64,000 nt of DNA from Chaetoderma sp. LZ-2023a (GCA_034401795.1 CM067374.1:138536508-138600507); one strand, 5' to 3'; shown: positions 26,245 to 37,765, counted from the stretch's first letter. Translations and numbers: made by a program. The notes: generated by a model from the letters alone, not told the origin.

Positions 26245-26440
26245 CCAGCTGGCTCTACCCTAACCCCAAAACACCTGGCTCTACTCCAACCTTATCACAC
26301 CTGGCTATGCACTAACCCTATCACACCTGGCTCTATCCTAACCCTATCACACATGGCTCTCTATCTTAACCATATCACACGTGGCTCAGCACTAACAATG
26401 CTTCGCATAGCTCTGCTTTAACCCTACCCCACCGGGATAT
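26245..26440 (+). repeat. 26-bp minisatellite (CACACCTGGCTC units)
   Basis: Diverged tandem units of ACCCTATCACACCTGGCTCT type, ending about 60 bases before the first Ig3 exon. Confidence 0.75.
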
Positions 26441-26497
26441 GCTCTATCAAGACTGACCCATCATCTGCAATGTGCGTTACGTACTCTAATATTTCAG

Positions 26498-26658
26498 AAT
26501 GTAAAATAGTATGCCTTCAACATGTGCGACTCCACCCAATAGAAAGAGATTATAAGGCAAAGTTTGGAGACACCATACCAACGATTGAATACAGGGCAGA
26601 TTGCTATCCATTTTGTATATTTCGGTGGTATCGTGAAACAGACGGAGGCCACGAAACT
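26498..26658 (+). CDS. Exon: first half of Ig domain 3
   Basis: The exon has 161 bases, starting in phase 1 and ending in phase 0. The acceptor is ATTTCAG and the donor GTATGT. It encodes the A to C' strands. The N-terminal linker has a C-x3-C motif (CKIVC), then FGDTIPTIEYRADC, YPFC and FRWYRETDG. At the B-strand Cys position there is Tyr (codon TAC, one transition from TGC), while the extra pair before the core Trp is present. The exon only makes sense joined to 28235-28370, which supplies strands E to G. Continuing past the donor gives a short frame that ends at an in-frame stop and lacks the F strand. Confidence 0.85.
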
Positions 26659-27416
26659 GTATGTTATTTTAATGTTCTTAAATTTTAACTTGTATTTTAA
26701 ATTAAATAATGATTGTTGGTCGCTTTATTTGTTTTATAGTTCATATAATTGTGTGAATGCTTACTCTAAATCCTAGGACACACACATAGCTATTCATCTG
26801 ATTTAAATACCTGTTCGACAAACCATGCCACATCCGGAATAACGCAACCATGTGCGGGTACTAGAGGTTTGCGGGTGCGGGTGCTGGCGAGGGTACCGAT
26901 ACCATAACCTCTGCAGGTGCAGGGCAAGTGCGGGTACCACCAATGTTTACCTATGGAACGGTAACATATATTTGCATGGATAGTCAGTATTTTGAGTACT
27001 TGTTCCACGTGTGCACACCCTAAGAATGTTATACACCTCAACTATTTTTTATTATAGCAACCGTCCAAATCATTTCTTAGTATTTGGAATGAAAAAGGCT
27101 AACCTTAATGTTAAAGGTCAGCAACTGTTTTGTCAAATTGTTTTCAAAATATTCGGCCGATTTTCTAAAATAGAATCTCTTTTACAGCTTTCATATCTGT
27201 TCATCATGATCATCATTTTGTTGACCCGTTGGTTTCTTCCTGCGCCAATCATCCCAATTGTAAATCCTAAAATATAGTCTTCTTGCTCTACAAAATTTAC
27301 ATGTGATTTATCTCATATTCACCTCAGGAAATACATGAGAAGCCATCCGAGATTTCATATTATTCGCGGGGAACCACCGCATTCAATGGGCACCCCCTCC
27401 AACGCTCATCCCCAAT

Positions 27417-27890
27417 GTGCCCCATCACATCAACCCTAATTTCATTCCAGCGTCACTGGCTGTACAGTATAATCTTAAGATGATTCTGTCATTGAAAGTG
27501 GCCCGACAAAGAGGGTCTGTGTTTGATCATGTTCTGCGTCTAAGACATCCCTGCCAGGAGCACGTTTGGAATTTGTTTTACCCAGTGTCAACATCTACAA
27601 TGCTCGTAGAATGTACCAGCGCCAACACTTGTTAAAGGTGCATATTCACACCAAAATGCTTGAAAATAAAATTGTTGAAATTATATACCTTTAGAGGCTT
27701 AAATTGTGTACCTCAATGTAATGAAACGAAATAAATAAACCAGGCGTATGTAGTATATAGACCAAACAAGAACCTGTGCGGGCTAATGACTGAGGACAAC
27801 AAATAGTAGCCAATGAAGGACTGATTTCATTTGCGGGATGCTTTCCAATTCATGTAGCTGCAGAATACAGTACATCATTATTATCAGGTT
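27417..27890 (+). pseudogene. 3' fragment of the same RT family with its tail
   Basis: The frame contains SLKVARQRGSVFDHVLRLRHP, matching SLKVAQQRWSMFDHVLRMPED of the 31447-32787 protein. About 250 bases on, at 27857-27871, is the family 3' tail (GCTGCAGAATACAGT) followed by CAT/TTA triplets. Length and spacing fit one severely 5'-truncated insertion. Confidence 0.65.
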
Positions 27891-28234
27891 GAATTTTCGA
27901 ATTAACCAAGAGAGCTTTTTCTCGGGCATTCATTATGTTTTCTGCCTTTTTGTTTTGGATCTGTCATGCTAATTCTCCGCGGGTTGATCGGGTAAATAAG
28001 ATAGATAATTGTATATTTGTGGTATTACTATTGGTATACTGTGCCATATTACAGCAAGTTTAAATATGGTATAACTTGCTGTCATAGTTTCAAAATATTT
28101 AACAGATTACCTTGAAATCGAGATTCTTGGAATTAGGTTTCAAAAGTTTCAATTTGTTTCCAACACACGTAAAAGTGGGCTGACCTTAGACAGAAATGTA
28201 CCAGTCTATTGTTGTACTGTTGTTCATTTTTCAG

Positions 28235-28370
28235 GTTGTTTCAAAAAATGCGACTATTCACTTTGCTAACTTGACTGCTGATGATTTCGGCAAATATAAG
28301 TGTCGTGCTTTAGCCACAGATGGCCAGTCGCACGTCAGCGATACCACATTCATGCGGATCTGGTATACAG
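28235..28370 (+). CDS. Exon: second half of Ig domain 3
   Basis: The exon has 136 bases, starting in phase 0 and ending in phase 1. The acceptor is TTTTTCAG and the donor GTAGGC. It encodes strands D-G: sequons NAT and NLT, then the F-strand signature DDFGKYKC and a G strand ending in RIWYT. Together with 26498-26658 it yields a 99-codon Ig domain. The F-strand Cys is kept although its B-strand partner is Tyr, so this Cys is either free or pairs elsewhere, for example with the CKIVC motif at the domain start. Confidence 0.86.
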
Positions 28371-28592
28371 GTAGGCTTAAGCAAGAAATAAAATGAATTT
28401 TTCTAAGGTCACGCATCACGCATCCGATAGGAGCAAGTGATTGGGGCAATTTATTTGGTATACATCGGTATAAATGAGTATGAATCGGTATGATTCTTTA
28501 CGAAACTTTAGCCAAGTTTTAAGGCCAGCCACGGCCCCTTCAAAAGCTAATAACGGATGCAGAAGTTTTTACATCTCTAACGAATCGTTGTG

Positions 28593-28815
28593 CATGTGTG
28601 ACTGACGGCATGTGTGACTGACGGCATGTGTGACTGACGGCATGTGTGACTAACGGCATGTGGGGCTGACAGCATGTGTGACTGACGGCATGTGTGACTG
28701 ACGGCATGTGTGACTAACGGCATGTGGGACTGACGGCATGTGGGATGCTGGCATGTGGGACTGGGAGCATGTGGGACTGATGGCATGTGGGACTGACAGC
28801 ATGTGGGACTGACGG
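28593..28815 (+). repeat. 16-bp minisatellite
   Basis: Tandem GGCATGTGTGACTGAC units, about 14 copies, with GTGGGACT variants toward the 3' side. Located shortly after the second Ig3 exon. Confidence 0.88.
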
Positions 28816-29145
28816 TATTACTAACGCCTTAAATATGCATATAATACCATCTCGACACAATTCGCACACGTCATCAACTCTGGCTTTGAACAGCACCTCT
28901 TTATCGATGGGAAGGTACACTCATCACTCTCCCAAAGCCTACGAAACCACCAGAACCTCCTTCCAACCGAGACAAATAGTGCTTTCGAACAGCATTCGAA
29001 AAATTATATCTAATATGACATTATCTCGCATCAGAGATAAGATTGACAAATTTACTGGAAACTGGAAGAGTGGTTTTAAGCGGGAGTAGCTGCGCGAGTC
29101 TGGTCACAATGAATGATGACATCAAAGCATTGGGACGTTTACAAG

Positions 29146-30585
29146 ATGGAAATCGACATGTCACGTGCATTTGATACCTTAAAGAGATCCTTCAATTCAC
29201 CTTTCCAGAGTACCCACCCATCATATGACGTGATAATGAACTGCATGATGTGTACAATGGCATCATAATGAATGACGTCGATAAGTACGTCACGAACGCA
29301 TATTTGAAGACGGTCTATGCGTTGTTGTACAAATTGTTTGCTTTTACTATTTAATAAATATTCTGTTGAATATTTTGAAAATATTAGTTTATTAGTTAAT
29401 TAGTTACAAAATATTCAACAGCTTCCCTGTATAGTTTTCAGGAAATTGATAGCTAGGGCATTTGGGGATCGATCAATCCCAACACGGCGAGGTATGGGTG
29501 GAGCTTAGCTGGTGATGGGCGGGGCATGGCTAAAAATGGAAAGGTCTATTTCTCCATCAAACTGGCCGCGATGCTGATTAATGCATCTGGGTGGGACTAT
29601 TATTGGGAAAGACAACACTAAATGTTCGCGTCAAATCAGTGCGTTCTTCACAGCTTGAAACATCGATAGGGTCACCACGAGGTGGTGGTTTATCACTAGT
29701 GCATTTCACTTGTTACACCACCGCAGCACTATCATCTGTTCGACAACACAAGACCAACACCACCCGCCCCACCCCCAATCTCCACGATAGGTATGCCACT
29801 AGAGACAGAGTATGCAGATAATGTTGACTTTATCGACGAGGGAAAATGTCCTCCAGTCTGGTTACACTACTTCCAATAGCTGTAGAATAGCTCAAGGTTG
29901 CTAAGTTCTTCGTGAATGAAGCCAAATCAGAATTCACTCACGTATATCTATCCGACAACACAGAAATTAATGATGACGGTACCCTCAATCGGGGCATTGA
30001 AAAATGGAGAAAGAGCAGAATCTTGGGTTCCCTGGTCTGTAGGTCTACTAACGCTGTGCATCAGGAAATATCACCTTCCAATACTATTGGAAGTTGTTGA
30101 TTCGTAGCTCGAAAATCCCTATGAATGTAAAGATGCAACTATATGATGATACATGTATTTCCATAATGCTACACATATCCAACAGCTGGGCAGCTCCAGC
30201 AAGCCCTCTTGAAGAAACTTGATGCATGTCACTGAAAACATTTGCAAGTATATATACAAATCGTCGATGGCCATACAGTCTAATATCAAATGCAACACTT
30301 GACAAACTGTTTAACACAGAGACACTATTAGTGAGGGTAGCGTAACAGCGATGATCTGTGCTCAGACACATTCTTCGAATGGCTGAAAATACGGGTACAT
30401 TAGAATTTGCACTAGAAGGTATTAAACACGCAAATGACGCCATAACATCAACTTGCTAACTGTTTTGCGACCAGACCTCAGAGTACGTAATCTGGAACCT
30501 CTAAAGATGATAGAGAACCTAAAGCAGCTTAGGATCCTTCCAGTGGACAAGACACAATGGAGAAGTCTGAAGAAAAACTGATTGC
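29146..30585 (+). pseudogene. Degraded copy of the same RT, interrupted by a family A element
   Basis: Read on the + strand, fragments align in order to the 31447-32787 protein: EIDMSRAFDTLK (29150s), LNVRVKSVRSSQLETSIGSP, METEYADN-type motif C, FVNEAKSEFTHVYLS, WRKSRILGSLVC, SNSWAAP and a C-terminal DKTQWRSLKKN. The catalytic YADD reads YADN, motif B has Arg for Gln, and there are several frameshifts and stops. A family A foldback element (29218-29555) splits the gene between motifs A and B, so it inserted after the retrotransposon. Confidence 0.78.
29218..29555 (+). mobile_element. Family A foldback inserted in an RT pseudogene
   Basis: Begins with TGACGTC-type sites and ends GGGGCATGGCTAAAAATGG. 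The core is largely deleted (ATATTAGTTTATTAGTTAAT). It separates RT motif A from motif B of the host pseudogene. Confidence 0.75.
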
Positions 30586-30617
30586 AGCTGAAGTATTCAC
30601 TTCTTCACCTGCAGAAC

Positions 30618-30712
30618 ACAGTCATCATCGTCATCATCATCAGCATCATCATCATCAGCATCACCATCAGCATCATCAGCAACAGCGGCATCATCATCAT
30701 AATCATCAATCA
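30618..30712 (+). repeat. (CAT)n tail of the non-LTR pseudogene
   Basis: CAT/CAG triplets directly after the GCAGAACACAGT tail motif of the 29146-30585 pseudogene. A further tail copy with TCG triplets is at 30803-30840. Confidence 0.75.
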
Positions 30713-31120
30713 CTATGAATCTGTGTGAGTTGGTATGTTTTGTATGTATTGGTATGTGTCGGTATAAGTCTGGATGAACCAGTATGAAGTTTTCACTTCG
30801 TCAGCTGCAGTATACAGTCACTCATCGTCGTCATCGTCGCAGGGTGACCATCTCTTCGGATTTATCCGGGAAAATGCGGACTTTTTAACAGGCCATCGGA
30901 TTTCCGGTCATCCTATCAAATATTTGGGGTTATTGTATCCATGTATTAAATTTTTTTGTGTAGACACGGTTAAGCCAGTTCCCTGCACGATGATGAATGA
31001 TGAATGGCACGCTATACTATGCGATAATATTGATAAAATTGTAAATGGTTGATTTTTCTATTGGTCATTTGTATTCAACATAACATAATATTAACATGGC
31101 ACAACATGTTAAGATATAGA

Positions 31121-31252
31121 GAATCTGGAACGAGGTCACTTTTCATATCACTATTATGGACCGAGTTGAAAATTATCAATTTAAGCGAGTGCAATATTGA
31201 TAATTTTCAACGAGGTTCATAATAGTGATATGAAAAGTGAGCGAGTTTGGGA
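31121..31252. mobile_element. Inverted-repeat element
   Basis: TCACTTTTCATATCACTATTAT and its complement flank a shorter GTTGAAAATTATCAAT pair, giving a foldback of about 130 bases. Confidence 0.75.
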
Positions 31253-31446
31253 TTTTATTTATCATATAAACTGTAATTTTGGAACATTTGCCAATAGTTG
31301 CTGATGTGACTTTTATCTGATTTCTCATCGTTTATTTTCATGAAATCGATACCGCCGCTGTGACGCACCACTACGTGATAACATATACTGAATGTATGAT
31401 TACTGTATTCTGCGGCTGTAGTAGTAGAAACATCCTACAGCTGCAA

Positions 31447-32787
31447 TCAGTCCTTCTTCGCTTTTGCCCACTGTGTTGTGCTCTCAGCCAAAATCCTTAG
31501 CTTCCTCAGGTCCATTCTTGACTTGAGTGTACCGAATCCTGCTTTCTTGAGGTCATCTCGTAGCATGCTTAGCAAATTTATGCAATGACGTCCTCTCCTG
31601 GCTTTGTATTTGCTGGCTCCGAGTAGGGCGAATTCCAACGCTCTCTGTGCTGGTGTGTCTTCTGGCATCCTTAGCACATGGTCAAACATGGACCATCTTT
31701 GCTGGGCGACTTTTAGAGACTGCGGCGACGTATTACACATCTTGTACAGTGCATCGTTGGAAATTATGCTCTCCGGCCATCGGTGTCCAGTGATGGTGCG
31801 TAGGTGTTTGCGGTGGTAGGCGTCAAGCTTGTCTAGAGCTGCCTTTGGAGCTGCCCATCTGTTACAGTTATACATCATCAAGAATACGCAGGTTGCATTG
31901 TATAAACGCAGTCTTTTTACCAAGGGCATCTTTGATCCACGAATCCATAGCTTCCAGAAGGACTGGAAAGCTATGTCCCACATGATGCAGCGTGCAGAAA
32001 TGTCAGCAGTACTGCAAAGCAGTGAGCCCAGGATTTTACTTTTTCTCCATGGTTCGCCACCATGGAGTGGATCGTCATTTTCTTTAGTTTCATGCTTTGT
32101 AGATAGGTATATGTGGGTGAACTCTGTTTTGGATTCATTCATAATGAGATTCTCAATTTTTAGTTTGCTTGCAACTATTGGGAGAAGTTCGTCAAGAGGT
32201 TTCTTTTCCTCATCTATAAAGTCCACATCGTCAGCATATTCCATCTCTAGCGGCATGCCCGGTATTGACAGCGGGGTGGGGGGGGGGTTTGGTCTTGTGG
32301 AGTTTTCCCGCACGGATTTCAATGCAGCAGCCAGGTAACAGGTGAAGAGCACAGGGGATAGACCATCTCCCTCTGGGGAGCCGATTGATATCTCAAACTC
32401 TACAGACTTCACTGACTTGACTCGTACTCTCAGCTTGGTGTCTGCAAGCAGTAGTCTCACTAGCCGTAGCTCATCTTCATTGCAACTGGCATGGCGTAGT
32501 ACGTCCAGGATCTTTGAACATTTAATTGTGTCGAAGGCTCGTGACATGTCAATGTCAATTTTGTGGAAATCCCAGTGTTTGGACATGACTACCGACACAA
32601 GCATACGTTGACAGATACTGAATGCCCAGCAAAATACAGTGACAAACACAAAATCTGGCGATGTCAGCCGTAAACTACACTTTTCTTCTAAGACTATCGC
32701 AGAGCCACGGCCATCAATCGTTACTTCGCTGCCGACTGATAAACTGTCAAAAGATGACATCGTGCGATGACGTTTCATGAATGACAA
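31447..32787 (-). CDS. Non-LTR reverse transcriptase, 5'-truncated, 446-codon open frame
   Basis: The open frame encodes most of an RT plus the usual C-terminal region of non-LTR elements. Motif A is DIDMSRAFDTI (near residue 82), motif B is GSPEGDGLSPVLF (near 135) and motif C is YADDVDF (near 188). A later HRKHLRTITGHRWPESI and an RWSMFDHVLRM segment match the C-terminal region seen in many LINE proteins. The motif B position that is normally Gln (QG) is Glu here, which may impair activity. The finger motifs and any endonuclease are absent, so the copy is 5'-truncated. A 3' tail shared with three other copies in the window follows. Clade not assigned. Confidence 0.8.
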   Translation of the reverse strand: MSFMKRHRTMSSFDSLSVGSEVTIDGRGSAIVLEEKCSLRLTSPDFVFVTVFCWAFSICQRMLVSVVMSKHWDFHKIDIDMSRAFDTIKCSKILDVLRHASCNEDELRLVRLLLADTKLRVRVKSVKSVEFEISIGSPEGDGLSPVLFTCYLAAALKSVRENSTRPNPPPTPLSIPGMPLEMEYADDVDFIDEEKKPLDELLPIVASKLKIENLIMNESKTEFTHIYLSTKHETKENDDPLHGGEPWRKSKILGSLLCSTADISARCIMWDIAFQSFWKLWIRGSKMPLVKRLRLYNATCVFLMMYNCNRWAAPKAALDKLDAYHRKHLRTITGHRWPESIISNDALYKMCNTSPQSLKVAQQRWSMFDHVLRMPEDTPAQRALEFALLGASKYKARRGRHCINLLSMLRDDLKKAGFGTLKSRMDLRKLRILAESTTQWAKAKKD

Positions 32788-33547
32788 ATCGTAGTAAACA
32801 AATCGTAGTAAAACAGTACCGTGTAGTAATCCCTACGCGTCACGCTCACATCAATCGATGTTTTAATTAGTCGATTTAAATGGGTTGTGCACCCAACAGC
32901 CAATGAAAACACTCCGTTGAATATGGCACGTGTGCTCATATCGAAAAATATGGAACGGGCTAGAAGGCGTGTTCATATGATAAAACCTAATTCCGTATAA
33001 AATGATTTTGTTCTTTAGTTCTTGTACACACGATGGACACTTGTTTGGCGTGTAATGGATGATTTTCATGCTGTGTGATCTTTCATCGCAATTCCTTAAA
33101 ATCACATGATTGCCTGTATCTTAGACTGTTTAAACTACCGGCTAGCCTAAACAGGTAGTCCATATCGCGAGTGATCTTAAATTGTCGCAATGAAGATACA
33201 AAATAAACATGTTTATTGTTGTTTTATTTCTGTATGTGTGAGTTATTACAACACGGCTAAGCAATGCACACATACTTAATCAAGTCTTTCACAAATTAAC
33301 GATCACCTTGATCACTCAGTTAGTGTTAAAGCGATGCTGATCTCATCTCAAATGTTATACTGCACCGATAGATTATGGTTTATAGATTCCAGATCATTTA
33401 TATCCTGTCACATTCTCGTTTCTGTATCACAATTATCTGCTTTGTAATATCGCGTAAATGTTGAACAGTGATCGCCGCCATTTTGCCTCCTCAAGCGATA
33501 GTGTGTGATGTCATGTAAGTGCCAATGCATTACATTCTTTATTATGC
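32788..33547. other. No feature seen in intron 5
   Basis: AT-rich sequence without supported frames. Confidence 0.5.
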
Positions 33548-33658
33548 AACATTCATATCGTTAAATATTTTGAAACTAATTTGACTGGAAGTTGTTGCTG
33601 CCTATGGCAGCAACAACTTCCAGTCAAATTAGTTTCAAAATATTCAACCGCTTACCTG
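33548..33658 (+). mobile_element. Family A core hairpin
   Basis: Near-perfect arms: GACTGGAAGTTGTTGCTGCC and GGCAGCAACAACTTCCAGTC. Confidence 0.82.
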
Positions 33659-34111
33659 TATGATTGCTTTTATACCACACTGCCAAACTATAGCTGGCGC
33701 CTCTATGACTGAGCTATATCCCGAGGCAGGCACGCTAGGATTTTTCTCATTTGTTGAAAAGTTAATCATGACAGCCATCATAGGCTGTAGAAATGTAGCG
33801 CCATTTAGCTACTAAGGCCTGAATATCTTTCTTTAGCGGCATGATGAAAAGCTTTTCATTACCTGTATAGTTTATGACTGACATATTATATCACCTGAAT
33901 AGCTATCAAGAGTTCAGATTAGTTATCCTTTATTTAATAGGCTTATTTCGATATGGATACACGCACCAACCACGCCCATACACTGTTACTGATACCCCCA
34001 CCCCTCCCCCCCACAGCTTTGTAACAGGCCAAAATGAGCACTGCAGAGATGTATCGTATCCAATGCAAACGATACCGCTCAATGAGCGCATGTCATCAGA
34101 ATTTTACAATG

Positions 34112-34192
34112 AGGTTAATTGATTGAAAGTTGTTGCTGTCCTTGGTAGCAACAGTTTTCGCCAAACAGTTTTAAAATAATCACAGATTACTT
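34112..34192 (+). mobile_element. Family A core, decayed
   Basis: AAAGTTGTTGCTGTCCTTGG and TAGCAACAGTTTT remain. Confidence 0.5.
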
Positions 34193-35002
34193 ACCTGGTT
34201 AACAAATGTATATATCCAATTGTTTGATGCGCAATGAATAAACAAACGAGAAATCTGTTGATTGATCTATTAATTAATCAATTACTCCATTACACTTATA
34301 CATTAGAGTTAATCGTATGTAAATGGAACACACGCCATTGGTAGTAAGTAAGCGTCTAAATTTTAACAATTATTACTGACGTAATCAGAGATGAAAGTTA
34401 TCTATGCCTTCCTTATTAATGATGCTTATAAAGAAATCAAAAGACGTGAGTGTGTATTTGGGGTCAAACGTTCGCGAAAACACATGTATACTTCAGACAT
34501 TTTTCGAAAAAAATATTACATACAATAATTGTACCGACACATTCTTGACCCCATAAAACCGGTATATGGTTTAAACCGGTTTGAAAATTCACCCTGTTCA
34601 CCATGAAAGGCACCCTGTTCAAAAGAGAAAACAAAATGTTTTGTTAAATCTGCAAATTGTGATAATCGACGATTTTAATATTCATTAATTCATGCAATAT
34701 TCAAACGGAAGAAATCTGTTACCAGTTTTCGTTTTATATAGTGCAATTTCGTGCCTATTCAAGTCGACCAAATTAACATATTTAGTGTTTATGAATAAAT
34801 CTGTTAAATTATCTGTATTTGTAATAGACAAGGTGTAGTTTAAATTGATGACTTGCACGCATTTCTACATACTCACATATGCAAATACTGGAAATGACTA
34901 ATCGCGCGCTCGCGCAAAATGTCCAAAAGGCGCAGACCGCACGCTCTTGCAGTCATCCAAACTTATTTCCCGGACAAAAAATCATGATAAGCTGGCCGCC
35001 CT

Positions 35003-35004
<2 letters not shown>

Positions 35005-35029
<25 letters not shown>
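35005..35029 (+). repeat. (CGT)n microsatellite, polymorphic between contig copies
   Basis: This copy has two more CGT units than the equivalent run at about 39530-39549 in contig 2. It is the only difference seen between the overlapping contig ends. Confidence 0.9.
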
Positions 35030-35033
<4 letters not shown>

Positions 35034-35034
35034 A

Positions 35035-35340
35035 TCAATATGAATCCGTATGATTTGGTGTGTTTGCTATGTTTGGTATGTATTGGTGTCGGTATGAGTC
35101 TGGATGGCTCACTATGGATCACTATATGTCTGTATTAGTCCGTATGAAATGGTATGAATTCATATAGATTGGTATGAATTACTATGCATTCATATGGATT
35201 TGTGTGAATTAATACGAGACCATATGGGTGAGCTGTATGACTCGGTATGACTCGACATGACTCGGTATGGATTGGAATGAATCAGAATGAATCACTATGG
35301 ATAAATATGGATGGGTGTGAGTCATATTGATTGTGATAGC
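35035..35340 (+). repeat. Degenerate GGTATGAAT-type repeat
   Basis: Roughly 10-base periodic TATGAAT/GTATGACT units. The same texture follows CAT/CGT triplets at 30706-30790, suggesting both belong to the 3' tail of the non-LTR family. The copy at 39555-39860 is the contig duplicate. Confidence 0.65.
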
Positions 35341-35464
35341 TAACATGTGACGTATTTTTTATGACGTCTGATATTTAGTGACAGATCTGGTTCTCCACAT
35401 GGTGCTAATTTAATCGTTTCATGAGGAAGATACCAGCCTCTGCAGTGGGTTTGTGGAACGTCGA

Positions 35465-35570
35465 TTGGTAGGCCAAGAAAACACTATTTTGAAAATTTTA
35501 CCAATTAAATTGCCAGTTATTCTAGGGGTAAATTTTCAAAATAATCTTCTCTTGACCTGCAAATGGAGAC
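35465..35570. mobile_element. Family B foldback, diverged (copy at 39985-40090)
   Basis: TAGGCCAAGAAAACACTATT and its partner ending TCTTCTCTTGACCTGCAAATG; the GGCTCGG centre is lost. The 39985-40090 copy is the contig duplicate. Confidence 0.65.
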
Positions 35571-35628
35571 TGATTAAGCAACAATTTAAGGATTACTGAC
35601 ATTTTAACGTTCGAGCCGGCCCAAACTG

Positions 35629-36184
35629 CTTCTGTAATGGTGTTGAGAAATACGACAATAGAAGGCTTATGTAGTTGTGTTGATAAATACGACAATAGAA
35701 GGCTTCTGTAGTGGTGTTGAGAAATACGAAATAGAAGGCTTCTGTAGTGGTGTTGAGAAATACGACAATAGAAGGCTTATGTAGTGGTGTTGAGAAATAC
35801 GACAATAGAAGGCTTCTGTAGTGGTGTTGAGAAATACGACAATAGAAGGCTTCTGTAGTGGTGTTGAGAAATACGACAATTGAAGGCTTATGTAGTGGTG
35901 TTGAGAAATACGATAATAGAAGGCTTCTGTAGTGGTGTTAAGAAATACGACAATAGAAGGCTTCTGTAGTGGTGTTGAGAAATACGACAATAGAAGGCTT
36001 ATGTAGTGGTGGTGAGAAATACGACAATAGAAGGCTTCTGTAGTGGTGTTGAGAAATACGACAATAGAAGGCTTCTGTAGTGGTGTTGAGAAATACGACA
36101 ATAGAAGGCTTATGTAGTGGTGTTGAGAAATACGACAATAGAAGGCTTCTGTAGTGGTGTTGAGAAATACGACAATAGAAGGCT
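35629..36184 (+). repeat. 37-bp minisatellite, about 15 copies (contig 1 copy)
   Basis: Unit parts are GTAGTGGTGTTGAGAAATAC and GACAATAGAAGGCTTCT, with CTTATG/CTTCTG alternation. Open frames on the - strand (STPLQKPSIVVF type) are translations of this repeat. Confidence 0.93.
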
Positions 36185-36489
36185 GTTTTTTTACATTCCA
36201 GTAAATCCAGTACAAAATTTCCGAAAATAAACTTCTTTTCATGAATATGAAAACTGACTGAGAAGAAATTCAAATCTTGTTAATTTTTTACCATTAAATG
36301 GGTAATTAATAGAAGTATTATTTCGAGCGCTCTTGGGCGATGTTGACACAGGAGGGCTTAAATTAGCCTGTATGTTAAATAAATGGAATGATTTCACAAT
36401 GAGCCGCTATGCATGGGCCAGAATATACCCCCAACCACCCCAACCCCACCCCCACTATCGTGTTTCTAATTCATGAATCTATTTCCCCA

Positions 36490-36815
36490 GTCAATAATAT
36501 GACGTCATAGTAAACTAAGTGTCGTCATGAATAACTCGATTTTTTCGTCAGGTTGTATGAATTGTATGTCTTTACTGTGTAATAAACATGCTGTTGAATC
36601 TTTTGAAACTAATTTGACTGGACACTGTTGCTGCCATTGGCAGCAAGACCACCCAGTCAAATTAGTTTCAAAAGATTCAACAGCTTACCTGTATGGTTTT
36701 CTGGAAATTGATAGTCAGGAAGTTCAGGAATCGATCAATCCCAACACGGACGAAGTATGGGGAAGCTTAACTAGGGATGGTTGGGGCATTGCTAAAACTG
36801 GATAGTTTCATTGTT
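36490..36815 (+). mobile_element. Family A foldback (copy at 41010-41335)
   Basis: TATGACGTCATAG, TTGTATGAATTGTATGTC, core GACACTGTTGCTGCC / GGCAGCAAGACCACC, end GGGGCATTGCTAAAACTGG. Ends about 150 bases before the Ig4 exon. The 41010-41335 copy is the contig duplicate. Confidence 0.8.
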
Positions 36816-36966
36816 TAATCTAAAACGATTCTCTAAGTTTCCTTTGCGTATCAGTTTCTTCCTATATCTTAATAAGCATTTGCTTTCACCGATATACTGC
36901 ATTTGACACACCTATTCAACTGTGGAATATTGTGCATATTTCATCACTCATTTTGCACTGTCGCAG

Positions 36967-37251
36967 GACCTACCAGCGTGTCTCCTATCGTGCTGAATCC
37001 AAATAAGACTACTGTAGTAACAGCCCTCGGACAACCAGTACGTAATGTGAACTGTATGGCCCACTGCGCGCCATTTGCATGTGAGTACACCTGGACTGAT
37101 GTAGCAACTGGGAAGAGCGCCCCACAGCTGAGACAGCTGCTTCATGGTAACATGGCTTATGACGACATTGGGTACTACGTCTGTATTGCTGAGGTGAAGA
37201 ATGCCTGGAAGGGTCAGTCAACGAGCTGCACGCTCGTGTTGACGGATATCG
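36967..37251 (+). CDS. Exon: Ig domain 4 (contig 1 copy)
   Basis: This 285-base exon (95 codons, phase 1 at both ends) has a GTCGCAG acceptor and a GTATGT donor. It encodes a full Ig domain: B-strand Cys in NVNC, extra pair MAHC and FAC, core Trp in EYTW, and F strand DDIGYYVC. A further Cys lies in the G strand (TSCTLVL). There is one sequon, NKT. A family A foldback element ends about 150 bases upstream. An identical exon occurs at 41487-41771 after the 500-N gap; the two are most likely one genomic exon. Confidence 0.88.
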
Positions 37252-37639
37252 GTATGTATAATTCTCTTCTTTTTTGCGACCGACTAACAACTATAAAACG
37301 ATCCATCTATAATAAAAATTATACATTAATAGTTAGCGAATGAGCCTTCCATGATTTGGTAAATTGTGTCCAGTGAATTTGAGGCTGTTAACACTTTCTG
37401 TGTCAACAGCTCATCAAAACGCTCAAAATACGGATTATATTAATGGTCAAGATTTGTAGAGAAAGAAAATGTTATTTGTTCTCAGCGATGCTCGTTTGTA
37501 GGCCGAGAGAAGAATATCTTTTAATTTTGAAAAGAGGCTTCTATCGTCCAGCATATTGATATTTTTCAAGGCCATTGAAGAGACTGATTTTGCTCGCCTT
37601 GAACATCAAAATGTAAAGAAAAGTAAAAATTTTGCTTAG

Positions 37640-37765
37640 TGTCCATTTGCAGGCCAAGACAAGGCTATTTTCTAATTTTACCACGTGAATGACTGGCTCG
37701 GTAACCGAGTCATTCATTCCGGCTGTACAATTTAACAAAATAGTCTTCTTATGGCCCGAAAATAG
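37640..37765. mobile_element. Family B foldback (copy at 42160-42285)
   Basis: TTTGCAGGCCAAGACAAGGC, centre GGCTCGGTAACCGAGTC. The 42160-42285 copy is the contig duplicate. Confidence 0.75.

Noticed and set aside
35593..36273. Frames of 111-191 codons on the - strand (STPLQKPSIVVFLNTTTEAF) and their copies at 40113-40793
   Set aside because: They come from the 37-bp minisatellite, where three frames cycle; no start context or domain.
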